A stretch of DNA of 64,000 bases from Acidobacteriota bacterium (GCA_033549365.1 JAWSUF010000002.1:186001-250000); one strand, 5' to 3'. Counted from the first letter of the stretch, positions 1-8,192 are shown. Made by a program: numbers and translations. Notes: generated by a model not told the origin, from the letters alone.

Positions 1-1
1 C

Positions 2-640
2 GTCCGGGCCCGGAAGGGCGAACTCGACCTGAAAAGAGGCGATCTCTGCATTGTGGAATCGGATTACGGCGGCGATCTGGCCGCCGTCGTCGATGATGCC
101 AGCCCGGTCTGCCGGAATCCCAAGGCGGGCCACGAAGCCGTCCCGGTGATCCGCAAGGCCACGGACGACGACATCGGAAAATTCGAATGGCTCTGGGAAA
201 GGGAAAAGCGGGCCTTCGAGCTCTGCCAGGACAGGATCCGTTTCCGCCGTCTGGCCATGAAGCTTGTGGCCGTGAGATATTTTTTCAACGAGAAAAAGGG
301 TGTCTTTTTCTATACCGCCGACGGGCGCATCGATTTTCGTCAGCTTGTCAAGGATCTGGCCAAAGAATTGAGGATGCGGATCGAAATGCGCCAGGTCGGC
401 GTCCGCGATGAGGCCCGGATGATGGGAGGGCTGGGGGTCTGCGGACGGTCGCTGTGTTGTTTTTCCTTTATCCGGAACTTCGAACCCGTGACCATTCAGA
501 AAGCCCGCCGCCAACAGATTGCCATCAATCCGACCAAGATCTCCGGTCTCTGCGGACGTCTGATGTGCTGTCTCGGATTCGAGGATCAGACCCGGGGCAG
601 GATTTTCACGCCTGAGGACAACGCCGCTCCCGAGGACTGA
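2..640 (+). CDS. PSP1/RicT-family protein (5' truncated by window edge)
   Basis: The reading frame is open from base 2, so the gene starts outside the window and about 212 residues of its C-terminal part are seen. A GTG at base 53 could be read as a start, but the residues before it continue the PSP1 fold. Two cysteine clusters stand out: GVCGRSLCC and GLCGRLMCC, about 40 residues apart. These are the hallmark of the YaaT/RicT branch of PSP1 proteins. In Bacillus, RicT binds an Fe-S cluster with RicA and RicF and affects RNase Y and development; whether that holds here is inference. The gene ends back to back with the convergent anti-sigma gene, with no bases between the two stop codons. Family call is firm; role is not. 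Confidence 0.9.
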   Translation, partial: VRARKGELDLKRGDLCIVESDYGGDLAAVVDDASPVCRNPKAGHEAVPVIRKATDDDIGKFEWLWEREKRAFELCQDRIRFRRLAMKLVAVRYFFNEKKGVFFYTADGRIDFRQLVKDLAKELRMRIEMRQVGVRDEARMMGGLGVCGRSLCCFSFIRNFEPVTIQKARRQQIAINPTKISGLCGRLMCCLGFEDQTRGRIFTPEDNAAPED

Positions 641-1291
641 TCAGTCCGGCCGGGCCACCGTGAATCGGACGCGGCTCGAAACGGCGATGAGCGTCCCCTC
701 CGCGGTGAAGGCCTTGATCTGCCAGGAATAGCTCTCCCCGGCTTTCATCTTGGCCCGGATTTCGGGCGGAAGAACAACCCGGTTCTCCCGCGTTGTTGTT
801 TTCCAAAGGACGGTGTGATTGGAAAGGGTGAGGTCGTAGAGCGTGTTTTCTCCGACGACCCGCCATTCGAAAAAGGCCGGGATGCCCCCGACATCGATGA
901 CGGGCGAAATCAGAGTTACGGCTTTTCCCCGGACGGCGGTGTCGTCCTCCAGAAGAAAAACCGGCGAATCCGACGGCCGGGTCAAAAGCAAGGCGAGCAC
1001 CGCCAGGCTGACACAGGCGGTCAGGCCGGCCAGAGCCCATTCCCGGGGTTTGAAGGAGGCCAGCCAGAGGCGCATTCCGAAAAACGGGCGGGTTTTTTCC
1101 GGGACGCCTTCCGGTTCGGTCAGAAGAGAGGGATTTGTCTTGATGACATGGAGGATTTCTTCACGATCGGAAGTCCGGGCGAAACACGACGGGCAATTGA
1201 AAAGATGTTCTTGAAATGCCTCGCGCTCCGCTTCCTCCAGCTTTTCAAGGAGATAATCGTCGATTTTTTCTTCGAAGTGACATTTTCTCAT
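641..1291 (-). CDS. zinc-finger anti-sigma factor (membrane)
   Basis: A 216-residue protein. Near the N-terminus it has a zf-HC2-type signature: a histidine followed by NCPSC, preceded by a helical stretch rich in Glu and Lys. One membrane segment follows at about residues 88-106 (ALAGLTACVSLAVLALLL). The C-terminal half is probably periplasmic and beta-rich. This is the standard plan of membrane anti-sigma factors. It lies just downstream of an ECF sigma gene on the same strand, so it most likely holds that sigma factor inactive. I chose the ATG at 1291, which has AAAGGTGAG at good spacing. A longer form from 1315 adds eight residues without a ribosome site. What signal the outer domain senses cannot be told. 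Confidence 0.82.
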   Translation of the reverse strand: MRKCHFEEKIDDYLLEKLEEAEREAFQEHLFNCPSCFARTSDREEILHVIKTNPSLLTEPEGVPEKTRPFFGMRLWLASFKPREWALAGLTACVSLAVLALLLTRPSDSPVFLLEDDTAVRGKAVTLISPVIDVGGIPAFFEWRVVGENTLYDLTLSNHTVLWKTTTRENRVVLPPEIRAKMKAGESYSWQIKAFTAEGTLIAVSSRVRFTVARPD

Positions 1292-1352
1292 CAGCCTCAC
1301 CTTTTGGTTACTCATCCGTTTAGTCGGAGATCCTGAGAAAAAGTGAAAAAAA

Positions 1353-1844
1353 TCACCGCTTGACGCTCTTTTTTATCAATTTGACGGCATAATGCGCCTG
1401 TTCACTGACTTTTTTCGGCGAAACTCCCAGCCGGGCGGCCACGTCCTCCCGGGAAAGACCCTGGTAGTAATACAACTGGAGGATCTTTTTAAAGCGGGGC
1501 TTCAGTCCTTTGACGGCTTCGGCGATGTGGGCTTCCCTTTCCTGAAGCTCATAGGATTTGCCGGGATCGGCGGGAAGACTCGGTTCGGGAGCATGCTGCA
1601 GGACGCGCTGTTTCCATCGGATGTAATCGATGATCCGCCGGCTGGTGATGGTATAGAGGAAAGTCCCGATCGTGGATTCACCCCGAAACTCCCCCTTGCG
1701 AACCTTTTCCACAGCCTGCATGAGCACGGAGTTGGCGATATCCTCGCAGTCCGGATTGTCCCGACCCAGGGCTTTTCGGATGCGGAAATAGATGACGGGC
1801 CGATAGGAGGCGGCCATGGCGTCAAGGTCGACGGACTTTTTCAT
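1353..1844 (-). CDS. ECF-type RNA polymerase sigma factor
   Basis: A 163-residue sigma-70 family protein of ECF size. Region 2 covers about residues 10-80 (CEDIANSVLMQAVEKV, then ITSRRIIDYIRWKQR). Region 4 covers about 105-160, with a helix-turn-helix reading GLSREDVAARLGVSPKKVSE. The start codon overlaps the stop of ftsK by four bases (ATGA), so translation is probably coupled to ftsK. The zinc-finger anti-sigma gene follows 61 bases downstream. A sigma factor tied to a DNA translocase gene is unusual, since such genes are more often followed only by their anti-sigma gene. Target promoters cannot be deduced from this window. Confidence 0.9.
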   Translation of the reverse strand: MKKSVDLDAMAASYRPVIYFRIRKALGRDNPDCEDIANSVLMQAVEKVRKGEFRGESTIGTFLYTITSRRIIDYIRWKQRVLQHAPEPSLPADPGKSYELQEREAHIAEAVKGLKPRFKKILQLYYYQGLSREDVAARLGVSPKKVSEQAHYAVKLIKKSVKR

Positions 1845-4096
1845 GAGTCCTTCCCGGTCTGTCTCCGCCCCCGGAGATATTCCTTGGGGTCGACGAGAAT
1901 CTCCCGCGGCTTGCTGCCGTCGGCGGGGCCGACAATGCCGTCGTTCTCCATCTGGTCTATGATCCGGGCCGCCCGGGCATAGCCGAGTTTCATTTTGCGC
2001 TGAAGGTTGGAGGCGGAGGCCTGTCCGGTGAGCAGCACCAATTCGACGGCCTTGTCGAACAGGGGGTCCTTTTCGCCGTCGTCATCCCAGACGAAATCGT
2101 CGGGACCCTTGATGACCTGAAGAATCCTCTCGTCGAAAACGGGTGCTCCCTGATCCTTGACATGCTTGACCAGCCGGCGGACCTCGGGGATCGAGATATA
2201 CGAGCAGTGAAGTCTGAGCAGACGGGGAAAGTTGGGCGGAAGAAAAAGCATGTCGCCATTGCCCAGGAGCTTTTCGGCGCCCACGGTGTCGATGATGACA
2301 CGGGAGTCGATTTTTGTCGGCACACGGAATCCGATCCGGCTTGTGAAGTTGTTCTTGATCGTTCCGGTGATGACGTCGATGGACGGTCGCTGCGTGGCCA
2401 TGACCAGATGGATGCCGACAGCCCGCGCCAATTGGGCCAGGCGGGCGATCGAGGCTTCGACCTCCTGGGCTCCGACCATCATGAGTTCGGCCAGTTCGTC
2501 GATGATGACGACAAGGAAAGGCAGCGGCTGAAGCTTCTGCCGGTCCTCGTCGGACAGTTTGCTTTTTTTGTCCGCCAGAATGTCGGAAACGGTCTGGTTG
2601 TACTGTTCGATATTCCGGACCTTCATCGCCCCCAGTTTCCGGAGCCGGTCCTCCATTTTCTTGACGATGTCGATGAGGATGATGCCGGCCTTTTTCGCGT
2701 CGTTGACGACGGGGGCCAGGAGATGGGGAATCCCTTCGTAGAGCGAAAATTCCAGCCGCTTCGGATCGATCAGGATGAGCTTGACTTCATCCGGAGTAGC
2801 CTTGTAAAGGATGCTGGCGATCAGGGTGTTCAGAGCCACGCTTTTTCCCGTTCCCGTGGCTCCGGCGATCAGCAGATGGGGCATGACCGACAGGTCGGTG
2901 AGATAAACTTCGCCGTGGACGGTTTTCCCCAGAGCGATGGTCAGTTTGGAGGGCGCATCCATAAATTTTCGGGATTGAAGAATGTCCCGGAGCCGGATGT
3001 CTTCTCTTTTATTGTTGGGGATCTCGATGCCCAGGGAGGATTTGCCCGGGATTCTCTGGATGCGGACGGATTCCGCTTCGAGCGCCAGTGACAATTCTTC
3101 GGTCAGGTTGGCCACCTGGCTGACCTTGATGCCGGCGGCGGGAAAAAATTCGTAGGTGGTGATGACCGGTCCGGGATGATACTCGCGGACTTCCCCGGCG
3201 ACTCCGAACTCGCCGAGTTTTTCCTCGATGCGCTGTTTCTTTTCCGAGAGTTCCCGGGTGTCGACCTTTTCGGCCGGCTTGCCCAGGTCGAGAAGACTGA
3301 AAGGGGGAAAATGATAATCGCCGCGCTTGCCGAGGTCGGGAAACAGCATGTTGTCTTCGACGGACTTGGCGGGAAGGGACATCTTCTTTTCGGCCTTTTT
3401 TGTCTCCTTGCGGAGCGGGGCGGGAGGGGGTGTTTGTTTTTGCGGCGCGGCGTATTTTTCCTGAACCTTCCGTCGCATTTTCTCTTTTTTCCGGCTGTTG
3501 CCGTACCGGGTGACTTTGATGCGGACATCCTGAAAAGCCGAATGGAACAGGCCTTGAAGTCTCTCGGCGGTTTGGCCCGGAGACCACCGGGTGGACAGGA
3601 GCACAAAGAAGATGAGGGCCGCCGAGAGGACCGCCCAGGAGCCGAGGGTGTTGAGATAATGCTTGAGAAATTCGGCGGCGAATTTTCCGAAAAGTCCTCC
3701 GGCGTAAAATTCTCCGCCGCCCCAATGGAAGCGATCCACAGCCAGGACGAGCAACGGCGAAAGAATGGCGATCAGGAGAATCGCCCGCCCCGCGGCGCCG
3801 GGCAGGCGTTTTCTTTTCCCGGGGAACAGTGCGGTGACGCCCAGATAGCCCAGGGACAAGGGAAGGAGCAGGGCGGCCGCGCCGAGTCCGATAAGCACCG
3901 GCTCGGCGAAGTGAGATCCGATGCGTCCGGCAACATTTTCGGTTCCGGCCCCGGCGGGTTTTTTCCCCCAGGACGGATCTCCGGAATGATAGCTCAGGAT
4001 GCTGATGAGGGAGAAAACGGCCGCAAAGACCAGCAGGACGGCCGCAATTTCCACGCTGCGACCCCTCTCTTCGGCCGATTTTTTTGATCGCGCCAT
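1841..4096 (-). CDS. ftsK: DNA translocase FtsK/SpoIIIE
   Basis: A 751-residue protein with the full FtsK plan. The N-terminal part holds about four membrane helices (residues 15-170). A charged, proline-rich linker of roughly 100 residues follows, shorter than in E. coli. The motor domain has Walker A GATGTGKS at 412-419 and Walker B LVVIIDEL at about 528-535. The C-terminal gamma winged helix, which reads KOPS-type polar sequences, spans about residues 685-751. It pumps DNA at the closing septum to clear and resolve chromosomes. The start ATG at 4096 has no Shine-Dalgarno sequence; instead a TATAAT box sits six bases upstream. The next gene, an ECF sigma factor, overlaps its stop. Confidence 0.96.
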   Translation of the reverse strand: MARSKKSAEERGRSVEIAAVLLVFAAVFSLISILSYHSGDPSWGKKPAGAGTENVAGRIGSHFAEPVLIGLGAAALLLPLSLGYLGVTALFPGKRKRLPGAAGRAILLIAILSPLLVLAVDRFHWGGGEFYAGGLFGKFAAEFLKHYLNTLGSWAVLSAALIFFVLLSTRWSPGQTAERLQGLFHSAFQDVRIKVTRYGNSRKKEKMRRKVQEKYAAPQKQTPPPAPLRKETKKAEKKMSLPAKSVEDNMLFPDLGKRGDYHFPPFSLLDLGKPAEKVDTRELSEKKQRIEEKLGEFGVAGEVREYHPGPVITTYEFFPAAGIKVSQVANLTEELSLALEAESVRIQRIPGKSSLGIEIPNNKREDIRLRDILQSRKFMDAPSKLTIALGKTVHGEVYLTDLSVMPHLLIAGATGTGKSVALNTLIASILYKATPDEVKLILIDPKRLEFSLYEGIPHLLAPVVNDAKKAGIILIDIVKKMEDRLRKLGAMKVRNIEQYNQTVSDILADKKSKLSDEDRQKLQPLPFLVVIIDELAELMMVGAQEVEASIARLAQLARAVGIHLVMATQRPSIDVITGTIKNNFTSRIGFRVPTKIDSRVIIDTVGAEKLLGNGDMLFLPPNFPRLLRLHCSYISIPEVRRLVKHVKDQGAPVFDERILQVIKGPDDFVWDDDGEKDPLFDKAVELVLLTGQASASNLQRKMKLGYARAARIIDQMENDGIVGPADGSKPREILVDPKEYLRGRRQTGKDS

Positions 4097-4102
4097 GCCG
4101 GA

Positions 4103-4108
4103 ATTATA
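4103..4108 (-). promoter_or_regulatory. -10 box of ftsK, leaderless candidate
   Basis: A perfect TATAAT on the minus strand lies six bases before the ftsK ATG. A usual start site 6-7 bases past the hexamer would fall on the A of that ATG. The -35 region is weak (TGATAA at 18-bp spacing). There is no ribosome binding site between the box and the gene. Confidence 0.6.
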
Positions 4109-4157
4109 ACATATCGGCCCCGATTTTTATCATTGCCCCCGAGGCGGATCGGGCTAG

Positions 4158-4292
4158 CCTGGATTATTCATAAAAACGCCGTATGATATACTCTGTTCAA
4201 TTGGAAAGCCCCAAAAAAACATGTGAGACGCGTTAAGCAAAATGCATATCAGGACTTGCGGGACAAAACGGCGTTTTTATGAATAATCCAGG
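4158..4292. mobile_element. MITE-like element with 25-bp perfect terminal inverted repeats
   Basis: The ends, 4158-4182 and 4268-4292, are perfect 25-bp inverted repeats beginning CCTGGATTATTCATAAAAAC. The total length is 135 bp. The 85-bp core is AT-rich compared with its surroundings and has no coding potential. The flanks are CTAG on the left and TTAG on the right, a near-match to a 4-bp target duplication; counting these, the inverted repeat grows to 29 bp with one mismatch. CC...GG ends and short AT-rich duplications recall IS1380-like elements, but the family is a guess. The right end abuts the stop codon of the radical SAM gene. No related transposase is in the window. Confidence 0.72.
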
Positions 4293-5285
4293 TTAGGGCA
4301 TGCGCCGGAGCAGAAGCCGGAGAATATAGTCCCGGGGGACGCCGAGGAACCGTTTGCGCCAGGGACGGTCACAGGCGTTGCAGGGATGAAGGTCGTCGAT
4401 GTCGCCGCGGACGGCTCTTTCCCGGAGTTCGACCATGGCCCCGCCGTTCCAGATGTCCATCAGGCTTTCGCGGCCGAAACGTCCCGGGGACAGGACGCCG
4501 TGGAAATCCTGGGTGCAGGGAAGCACGCGGCCGTCCCAGAAAATGATCAGGGAAGCCCAGAGGAATGTGCAGGGGGAATATCCGGCTTTTTTCGGCCGGG
4601 GGGAGATTTCGCCGGCCCAGTTGTGCATCTCCTTGACGCGGATGTGGTCGACCGGAAGGTCCTTGAACTTCTGCAAAAAAGCCTTTCGGCCGCCGGGGTT
4701 CTTTTCGGCGATTTCGGGAAAATCGATCAATTCCAGGATGGTATAGGGTTTCCGGGCTTGAAGGTCCTTTTTGAGTCGGAGAAACCCTTCGATTCGGGCC
4801 AGGGTTTTATCGAAATCGGCGTTGACCCGGATCTTTTCGTAGGCCTCCTTGTCGTACCCGTCGAATGAAAATGTCAGTTGGTCCAAACCGGATTCGAGCA
4901 GGGCGCGGGCTTTGTCCTCGTCGAGCAAAGTGGCGTTGGTGTGAAGTTTAGTCACGACTCCCGAGCCGGCCGCATAGCGGACCATGTCGAAAAACCCGGG
5001 ATGAAGGAGGGATTCCCCCCTGTGGGTGAGATTGATCTCATGGACGGAGTCGCGCATTTCATCAATGAGGCCCTGGAACAGGGCGACGTCCATGAAACCC
5101 CGATCCGCCGGCTTGAGATCCTTGTTCGGGCACATGACGCACTTGAGATTGCAGTGGCTTGTGGGTTCGATCCACAGCCGGATGGGCGCGTAGTTCAGAA
5201 CCGTCCGCCGCCGTTTGTAGGCGAGAAAAATGTCAACCAGCCGCCGGTAGTAGTCTGTTTTTGTCATGGCCCCGGTATTATACAT
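4293..5285 (-). CDS. radical SAM protein with SPASM-like C-terminus
   Basis: About 330 residues. The radical SAM cluster motif CNLKCVMC gives cysteines 45, 49 and 52 when counted from the chosen start. The C-terminal part has further cysteines in CTFLW, VLPCTQDF and PCNACDRPW, which resembles a SPASM/twitch auxiliary cluster site. Such proteins modify peptides or small molecules, but the substrate is not evident. I chose the ATG at 5285 because it overlaps the stop of rsmA as TGATG, a common coupling arrangement. A second ATG at 5267 is also possible. The stop codon touches the right end of the MITE-like element, so the last codons may have been affected by the insertion. Confidence 0.85.
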   Translation of the reverse strand: MYNTGAMTKTDYYRRLVDIFLAYKRRRTVLNYAPIRLWIEPTSHCNLKCVMCPNKDLKPADRGFMDVALFQGLIDEMRDSVHEINLTHRGESLLHPGFFDMVRYAAGSGVVTKLHTNATLLDEDKARALLESGLDQLTFSFDGYDKEAYEKIRVNADFDKTLARIEGFLRLKKDLQARKPYTILELIDFPEIAEKNPGGRKAFLQKFKDLPVDHIRVKEMHNWAGEISPRPKKAGYSPCTFLWASLIIFWDGRVLPCTQDFHGVLSPGRFGRESLMDIWNGGAMVELRERAVRGDIDDLHPCNACDRPWRKRFLGVPRDYILRLLLRRMP

Positions 5286-6094
5286 CACGCCGAATTTTCC
5301 AGGGAAGAGGACAGGTGACGGTAGAGGGCCGCGAGGCGTTCCGGGGCGAGTTCTTCGGCTCGGGCCTTGGGTTCGAGAGACAGGCTTTCCCAAGCCGTAA
5401 CGAGGGATGCGGCTCCCCATCCCGGCTCAAGATTTTTTCGAAGAATCTTGCGGCGTTGGGCGAAGGCGGACCTCAGAAAGTTCCGGAATCCCGGATCCCC
5501 GCCTTCCCGGAACAGGGGCTCGGCTCTCGGCCGAAGGGAGACGAAGGCCGAATCCACCTTGGGGGGCGGCCGGAAAGAACCGGGGCGGACGGCGAATTCC
5601 CGCCGGACGGCGAACACGTTTTGAAAAAGGATGGACAGCGGCGCATAGGCTTTCGTGCCGGGGCCGGCCCCCAGACGGTCGGCGACCTCCTTCTGAAGGA
5701 GAAAAAAACAGGCTTTGAAAGAGACTCTCGAATCGAGGATTTTGAAAAGAAGCGGGGTGGAGATGGAATAGGGAAGGTTGCCGGCGACGGTCAACGGGCC
5801 GGTGTTCAGTTCACGGATCAGACGGTCGAGGTCCATGTCGAGGATATCTCCCTCGATGACGGCGACGTTGGACGGGACGGATTCTTGCAACGCCGGAATC
5901 AGACGATGATCTTTTTCGATGGCGATCACCCGGCCGGCTCTTTCGGCCAGGGCCCGTGTCAGGGCGCCTTCCCCGGCGCCGATTTCCAGAACGGTTTCTT
6001 CCGGGCCCGGGGCGACGAGCGCGGCGATTTTGTTGAGAAGGGAGGGGTTGTCCAGAAAATGCTGGCCGAGAGCGTGCCGGCGCGATCGTTTCAT
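5285..6094 (-). CDS. rsmA: 16S rRNA (adenine1518-N6/adenine1519-N6)-dimethyltransferase
   Basis: A 269-residue protein of the RsmA/KsgA family, which dimethylates two adjacent adenines near the 3' end of 16S rRNA during late 30S assembly. Seen: the N-terminal family signature HALGQHFL, the SAM-binding motif LEIGAGEGALT at about residues 36-46, and the catalytic motif NLPYSIS at about 108. I chose the ATG at 6094, preceded by AAAGGA at proper spacing. Upstream codons open in the same frame encode unlikely sequence. It is divergent from the YdjC-like gene, and a radical SAM gene overlaps its stop codon as TGATG. Length and motifs are normal for the family. Confidence 0.95.
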   Translation of the reverse strand: MKRSRRHALGQHFLDNPSLLNKIAALVAPGPEETVLEIGAGEGALTRALAERAGRVIAIEKDHRLIPALQESVPSNVAVIEGDILDMDLDRLIRELNTGPLTVAGNLPYSISTPLLFKILDSRVSFKACFFLLQKEVADRLGAGPGTKAYAPLSILFQNVFAVRREFAVRPGSFRPPPKVDSAFVSLRPRAEPLFREGGDPGFRNFLRSAFAQRRKILRKNLEPGWGAASLVTAWESLSLEPKARAEELAPERLAALYRHLSSSLENSA

Positions 6095-6142
6095 TGTGTC
6101 CTTTATGACACAACCCCGCCGCCGGAACAAGAGGGCGGGCGC

Positions 6143-6172
6143 TTGCAATTTTCTTTCCGGCGCGGCTATGAT
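6143..6172 (+). promoter_or_regulatory. promoter of the YdjC-like gene
   Basis: TTGCAA, 18-bp spacer, TATGAT. The start codon follows 11 bases after the -10 box, so the leader would be only about five bases. No Shine-Dalgarno sequence is visible. Confidence 0.55.
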
Positions 6173-6183
6173 GAAGACGATTC

Positions 6184-7032
6184 ATGATACGACGAGCCAT
6201 CATCAATGCCGACGACTTCGGTCTCTGCCGAGGGGTCAACGAAGGCATCATCGAGGCCCACGATTCCGGGATTCTCAGCAGCGCCTCGCTGATGGTCAAT
6301 ATGCCCGGATTCGATCATGCGGTCGAACTGGCCCGCGGCCGGCCGAAACTGGGCGTGGGCGTTCACCTCAATATCATCCGCGGTGTTCCGGTCGCCCCGC
6401 CCGGCCGCGTGGCCGGGCTTCTCTGCGCCTCCGGCTCATTCACGGGAAGTCCTTATACGGTATTAAAAAGGCTCATGTCCGGAGAGCTGTGTCGGGCCGA
6501 AATCGAAAGGGAATTCCGGGCCCAGGTCGAAAAAGTCCTGGCCTCGGGAATCGTCCCCGACCATCTCGACAGTGAAAAACATGTCCACGCCCTGTTTCCC
6601 GTTTTTCCCGCGGCGGTGAAAATCGCCGCGGAATACGGCATCCGGGGCATCCGCATTGTTGAGGAGATTTGCCTGGCCGGCGGGCCGGTTCCGGCCCTCA
6701 AGGCCCTGGCGTTATCCGCCGCCGCTCCGGTTTTGCGACGGCGCCTGCGGGCTCATGGTATAATGGCCGCCGCGCGTTTCCGGGGCCTCTGTGTCAGCGG
6801 TTGCATGACACGCCGGCGCCTCGAAGCCGTTCTCGAACGGTTGGAAGGCGTCTGCGAAATCATGGTCCATCCGGGACGCATGACGCCGGAGCTCCTTGCG
6901 CTCGACAGGATGACGGGATGCGCCTATGTCCGCAATCATCGGAGGCTCGAACTGGAGGCGCTCCTGGATGAAGGTCCGAAGAGAATCCTGAAGCGCCGAG
7001 GCATTGCGCTGACGACCTATGGAGAGCTCTGA
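6184..7032 (+). CDS. YdjC/ChbG-family carbohydrate deacetylase
   Basis: A 282-residue protein of the YdjC fold, a TIM-barrel-like metal-dependent deacetylase family that includes ChbG and HpnK. The N-terminal metal motif INADDFGLC, the GVHLNI motif at about residues 59-64 and DHLDSEKHVH at about 122-131 supply the usual Asp and His ligands. Family members remove acetyl groups from N-acetylated sugars or sugar-lipids. HpnK acts in hopanoid pathways, but no other hopanoid gene is visible here. An acyltransferase gene follows 47 bases downstream on the same strand, so the pair may act on an envelope glycan or lipid. Substrate unknown. Confidence 0.86.
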   Translation: MIRRAIINADDFGLCRGVNEGIIEAHDSGILSSASLMVNMPGFDHAVELARGRPKLGVGVHLNIIRGVPVAPPGRVAGLLCASGSFTGSPYTVLKRLMSGELCRAEIEREFRAQVEKVLASGIVPDHLDSEKHVHALFPVFPAAVKIAAEYGIRGIRIVEEICLAGGPVPALKALALSAAAPVLRRRLRAHGIMAAARFRGLCVSGCMTRRRLEAVLERLEGVCEIMVHPGRMTPELLALDRMTGCAYVRNHRRLELEALLDEGPKRILKRRGIALTTYGEL

Positions 7033-7079
7033 GAACTCGGAGTCGACGCGGTGGAGATACGGCTTGAGGAGGCGGGACG

Positions 7080-7832
7080 ATGACCGATCCTTTCCGGGGA
7101 AGCATCCATAAGGAGCTTGCGGACGGTAAAAAATCCCTGTCCGCAAAATACGGCACCCTCGTCGTCGGCCGCAAAGGCCTGCTCGCTCTCTTGAAATATG
7201 AAATCATCACCGGTTTGTTTTCCGGTTTTCCCGGCGCCCTCGGGTTCTTTCTCAGAAAGATCTTTTTTCCGTGTCTTCTCGGAGAAACCGGCCGCGGCGT
7301 GGTTTTCGGCCGGGGCATCACCCTGCGGCACCCCCATAAAATCCGCATCGGAGCCCGGACCGTCATCGATGACCAGGTCGTTCTGGACGCCAAAGGCGAA
7401 GCCAATGAGGGGATTGTTGTGGGCGAGGACTGTTACATCGGACGGGGAACCATTCTGAGTTGCAAGGAAGGCTCCATTCATCTCGGGGATTTTTGCAACA
7501 TTTCGGCCCATTGCACGTTGCTTTCGGAAACGGTGATCCGCCTCGGCCGGTATTGTTTTCTGGCCGGCAACTGTTATCTGGTTGCGGGCGGCAACCACCG
7601 GTTTGACGATCTCGAAACCCCGATCATGTTTCAGCCCTCCGTGGGCAAGGGGGGGATCGGGATCGAAGACGATGTCTGGCTGGGCGCCGGGGTCATGGTT
7701 CTGGACGGAGCGAACATCGGCCGCGGAACCGTCGTCGGCGCCGGTTCCGTGGTGACGGCGTCGCTTCCGGAATTCTCCTTCGCCCGCGGCGCACGGATGC
7801 TGAAGATCCAGAGCCGCCGGGACATCCAGTAA
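7080..7832 (+). CDS. hexapeptide-repeat acyltransferase
   Basis: A 250-residue protein. Residues about 85-240 consist of left-handed beta-helix hexapeptide repeats: IRIGARTVID, VVGEDCYIGRG, IHLGDFCNIS, VIRLGRYCF, GIEDDVWLGAGV, NIGRGTVVGAGSVV. This is the WbbJ/LpxA-like acyltransferase fold, usually transferring acetyl groups to sugars of surface polysaccharides. The stretch before the repeats has a short hydrophobic region (about residues 35-60). The start ATG has a strong AGGAGG seven bases upstream. It is probably co-transcribed with the YdjC-like deacetylase. The gene is followed by a large palindromic repeat that fills the space to the convergent symporter gene. The acceptor is not known. 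Confidence 0.88.
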   Translation: MTDPFRGSIHKELADGKKSLSAKYGTLVVGRKGLLALLKYEIITGLFSGFPGALGFFLRKIFFPCLLGETGRGVVFGRGITLRHPHKIRIGARTVIDDQVVLDAKGEANEGIVVGEDCYIGRGTILSCKEGSIHLGDFCNISAHCTLLSETVIRLGRYCFLAGNCYLVAGGNHRFDDLETPIMFQPSVGKGGIGIEDDVWLGAGVMVLDGANIGRGTVVGAGSVVTASLPEFSFARGARMLKIQSRRDIQ

Positions 7833-7884
7833 AAACCCGCGGTAGCCTCCAACGGCTTGTTCCGGAGCCGTGCGTGAAAACCCC

Positions 7885-8192
7885 CTGATTTCTTTTTTCG
7901 CCTTAATCGGGCGTTTTCACCCTTTGGGCGTGCCGATCTCACTATTCCAACTGCGTTGCAGCCCCCTCGACGTAGCCGGAATGATGAGATCGACTCGCCC
8001 GAAAGGGAAAGACCTGATCTGTTCACGAGTCGAGGCGGTCGTAGATGCAAGGCGCGCAGGGTGAAGCTGTACTCTTCGGTACTGCGAACCCTGTGCAACG
8101 CAGCAGATGCGGCCGGATCGGCTCGCCCGGAGGGCAAAAGTGCTGGATTACAAACAAAGAACCTTAACAAGCATTTTTGTGAAGAGATCAGG
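7885..8192. repeat. nested palindromic intergenic repeat, about 300 bp
   Basis: This element fills most of the 360-bp gap between two convergent genes. It has short imperfect ends (CCTGAT at 7885, ATCAGG at 8187) and several nested inverted repeats. One hairpin has arms 7921-7948 and 7978-8006. A second has arms 8054-8072 and 8079-8096. Long-range pairs are 7916-7939 with 8116-8139, and the perfect decamer CTGCGTTGCA at 7951-7960 with its complement at 8094-8103. It encodes nothing convincing. The structure suggests an interspersed repeat that could also end transcription from both sides. No second copy was noticed in the window. Confidence 0.75.

Noticed and set aside
2162-3091. A 309-residue open frame antisense to ftsK
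   Set aside because: High GC content opens long shadow frames; the protein is low in complexity and acidic, has no domain, and ftsK on the other strand is certain. The same holds for other long antisense frames, such as those opposite the RND exporter and hypD.
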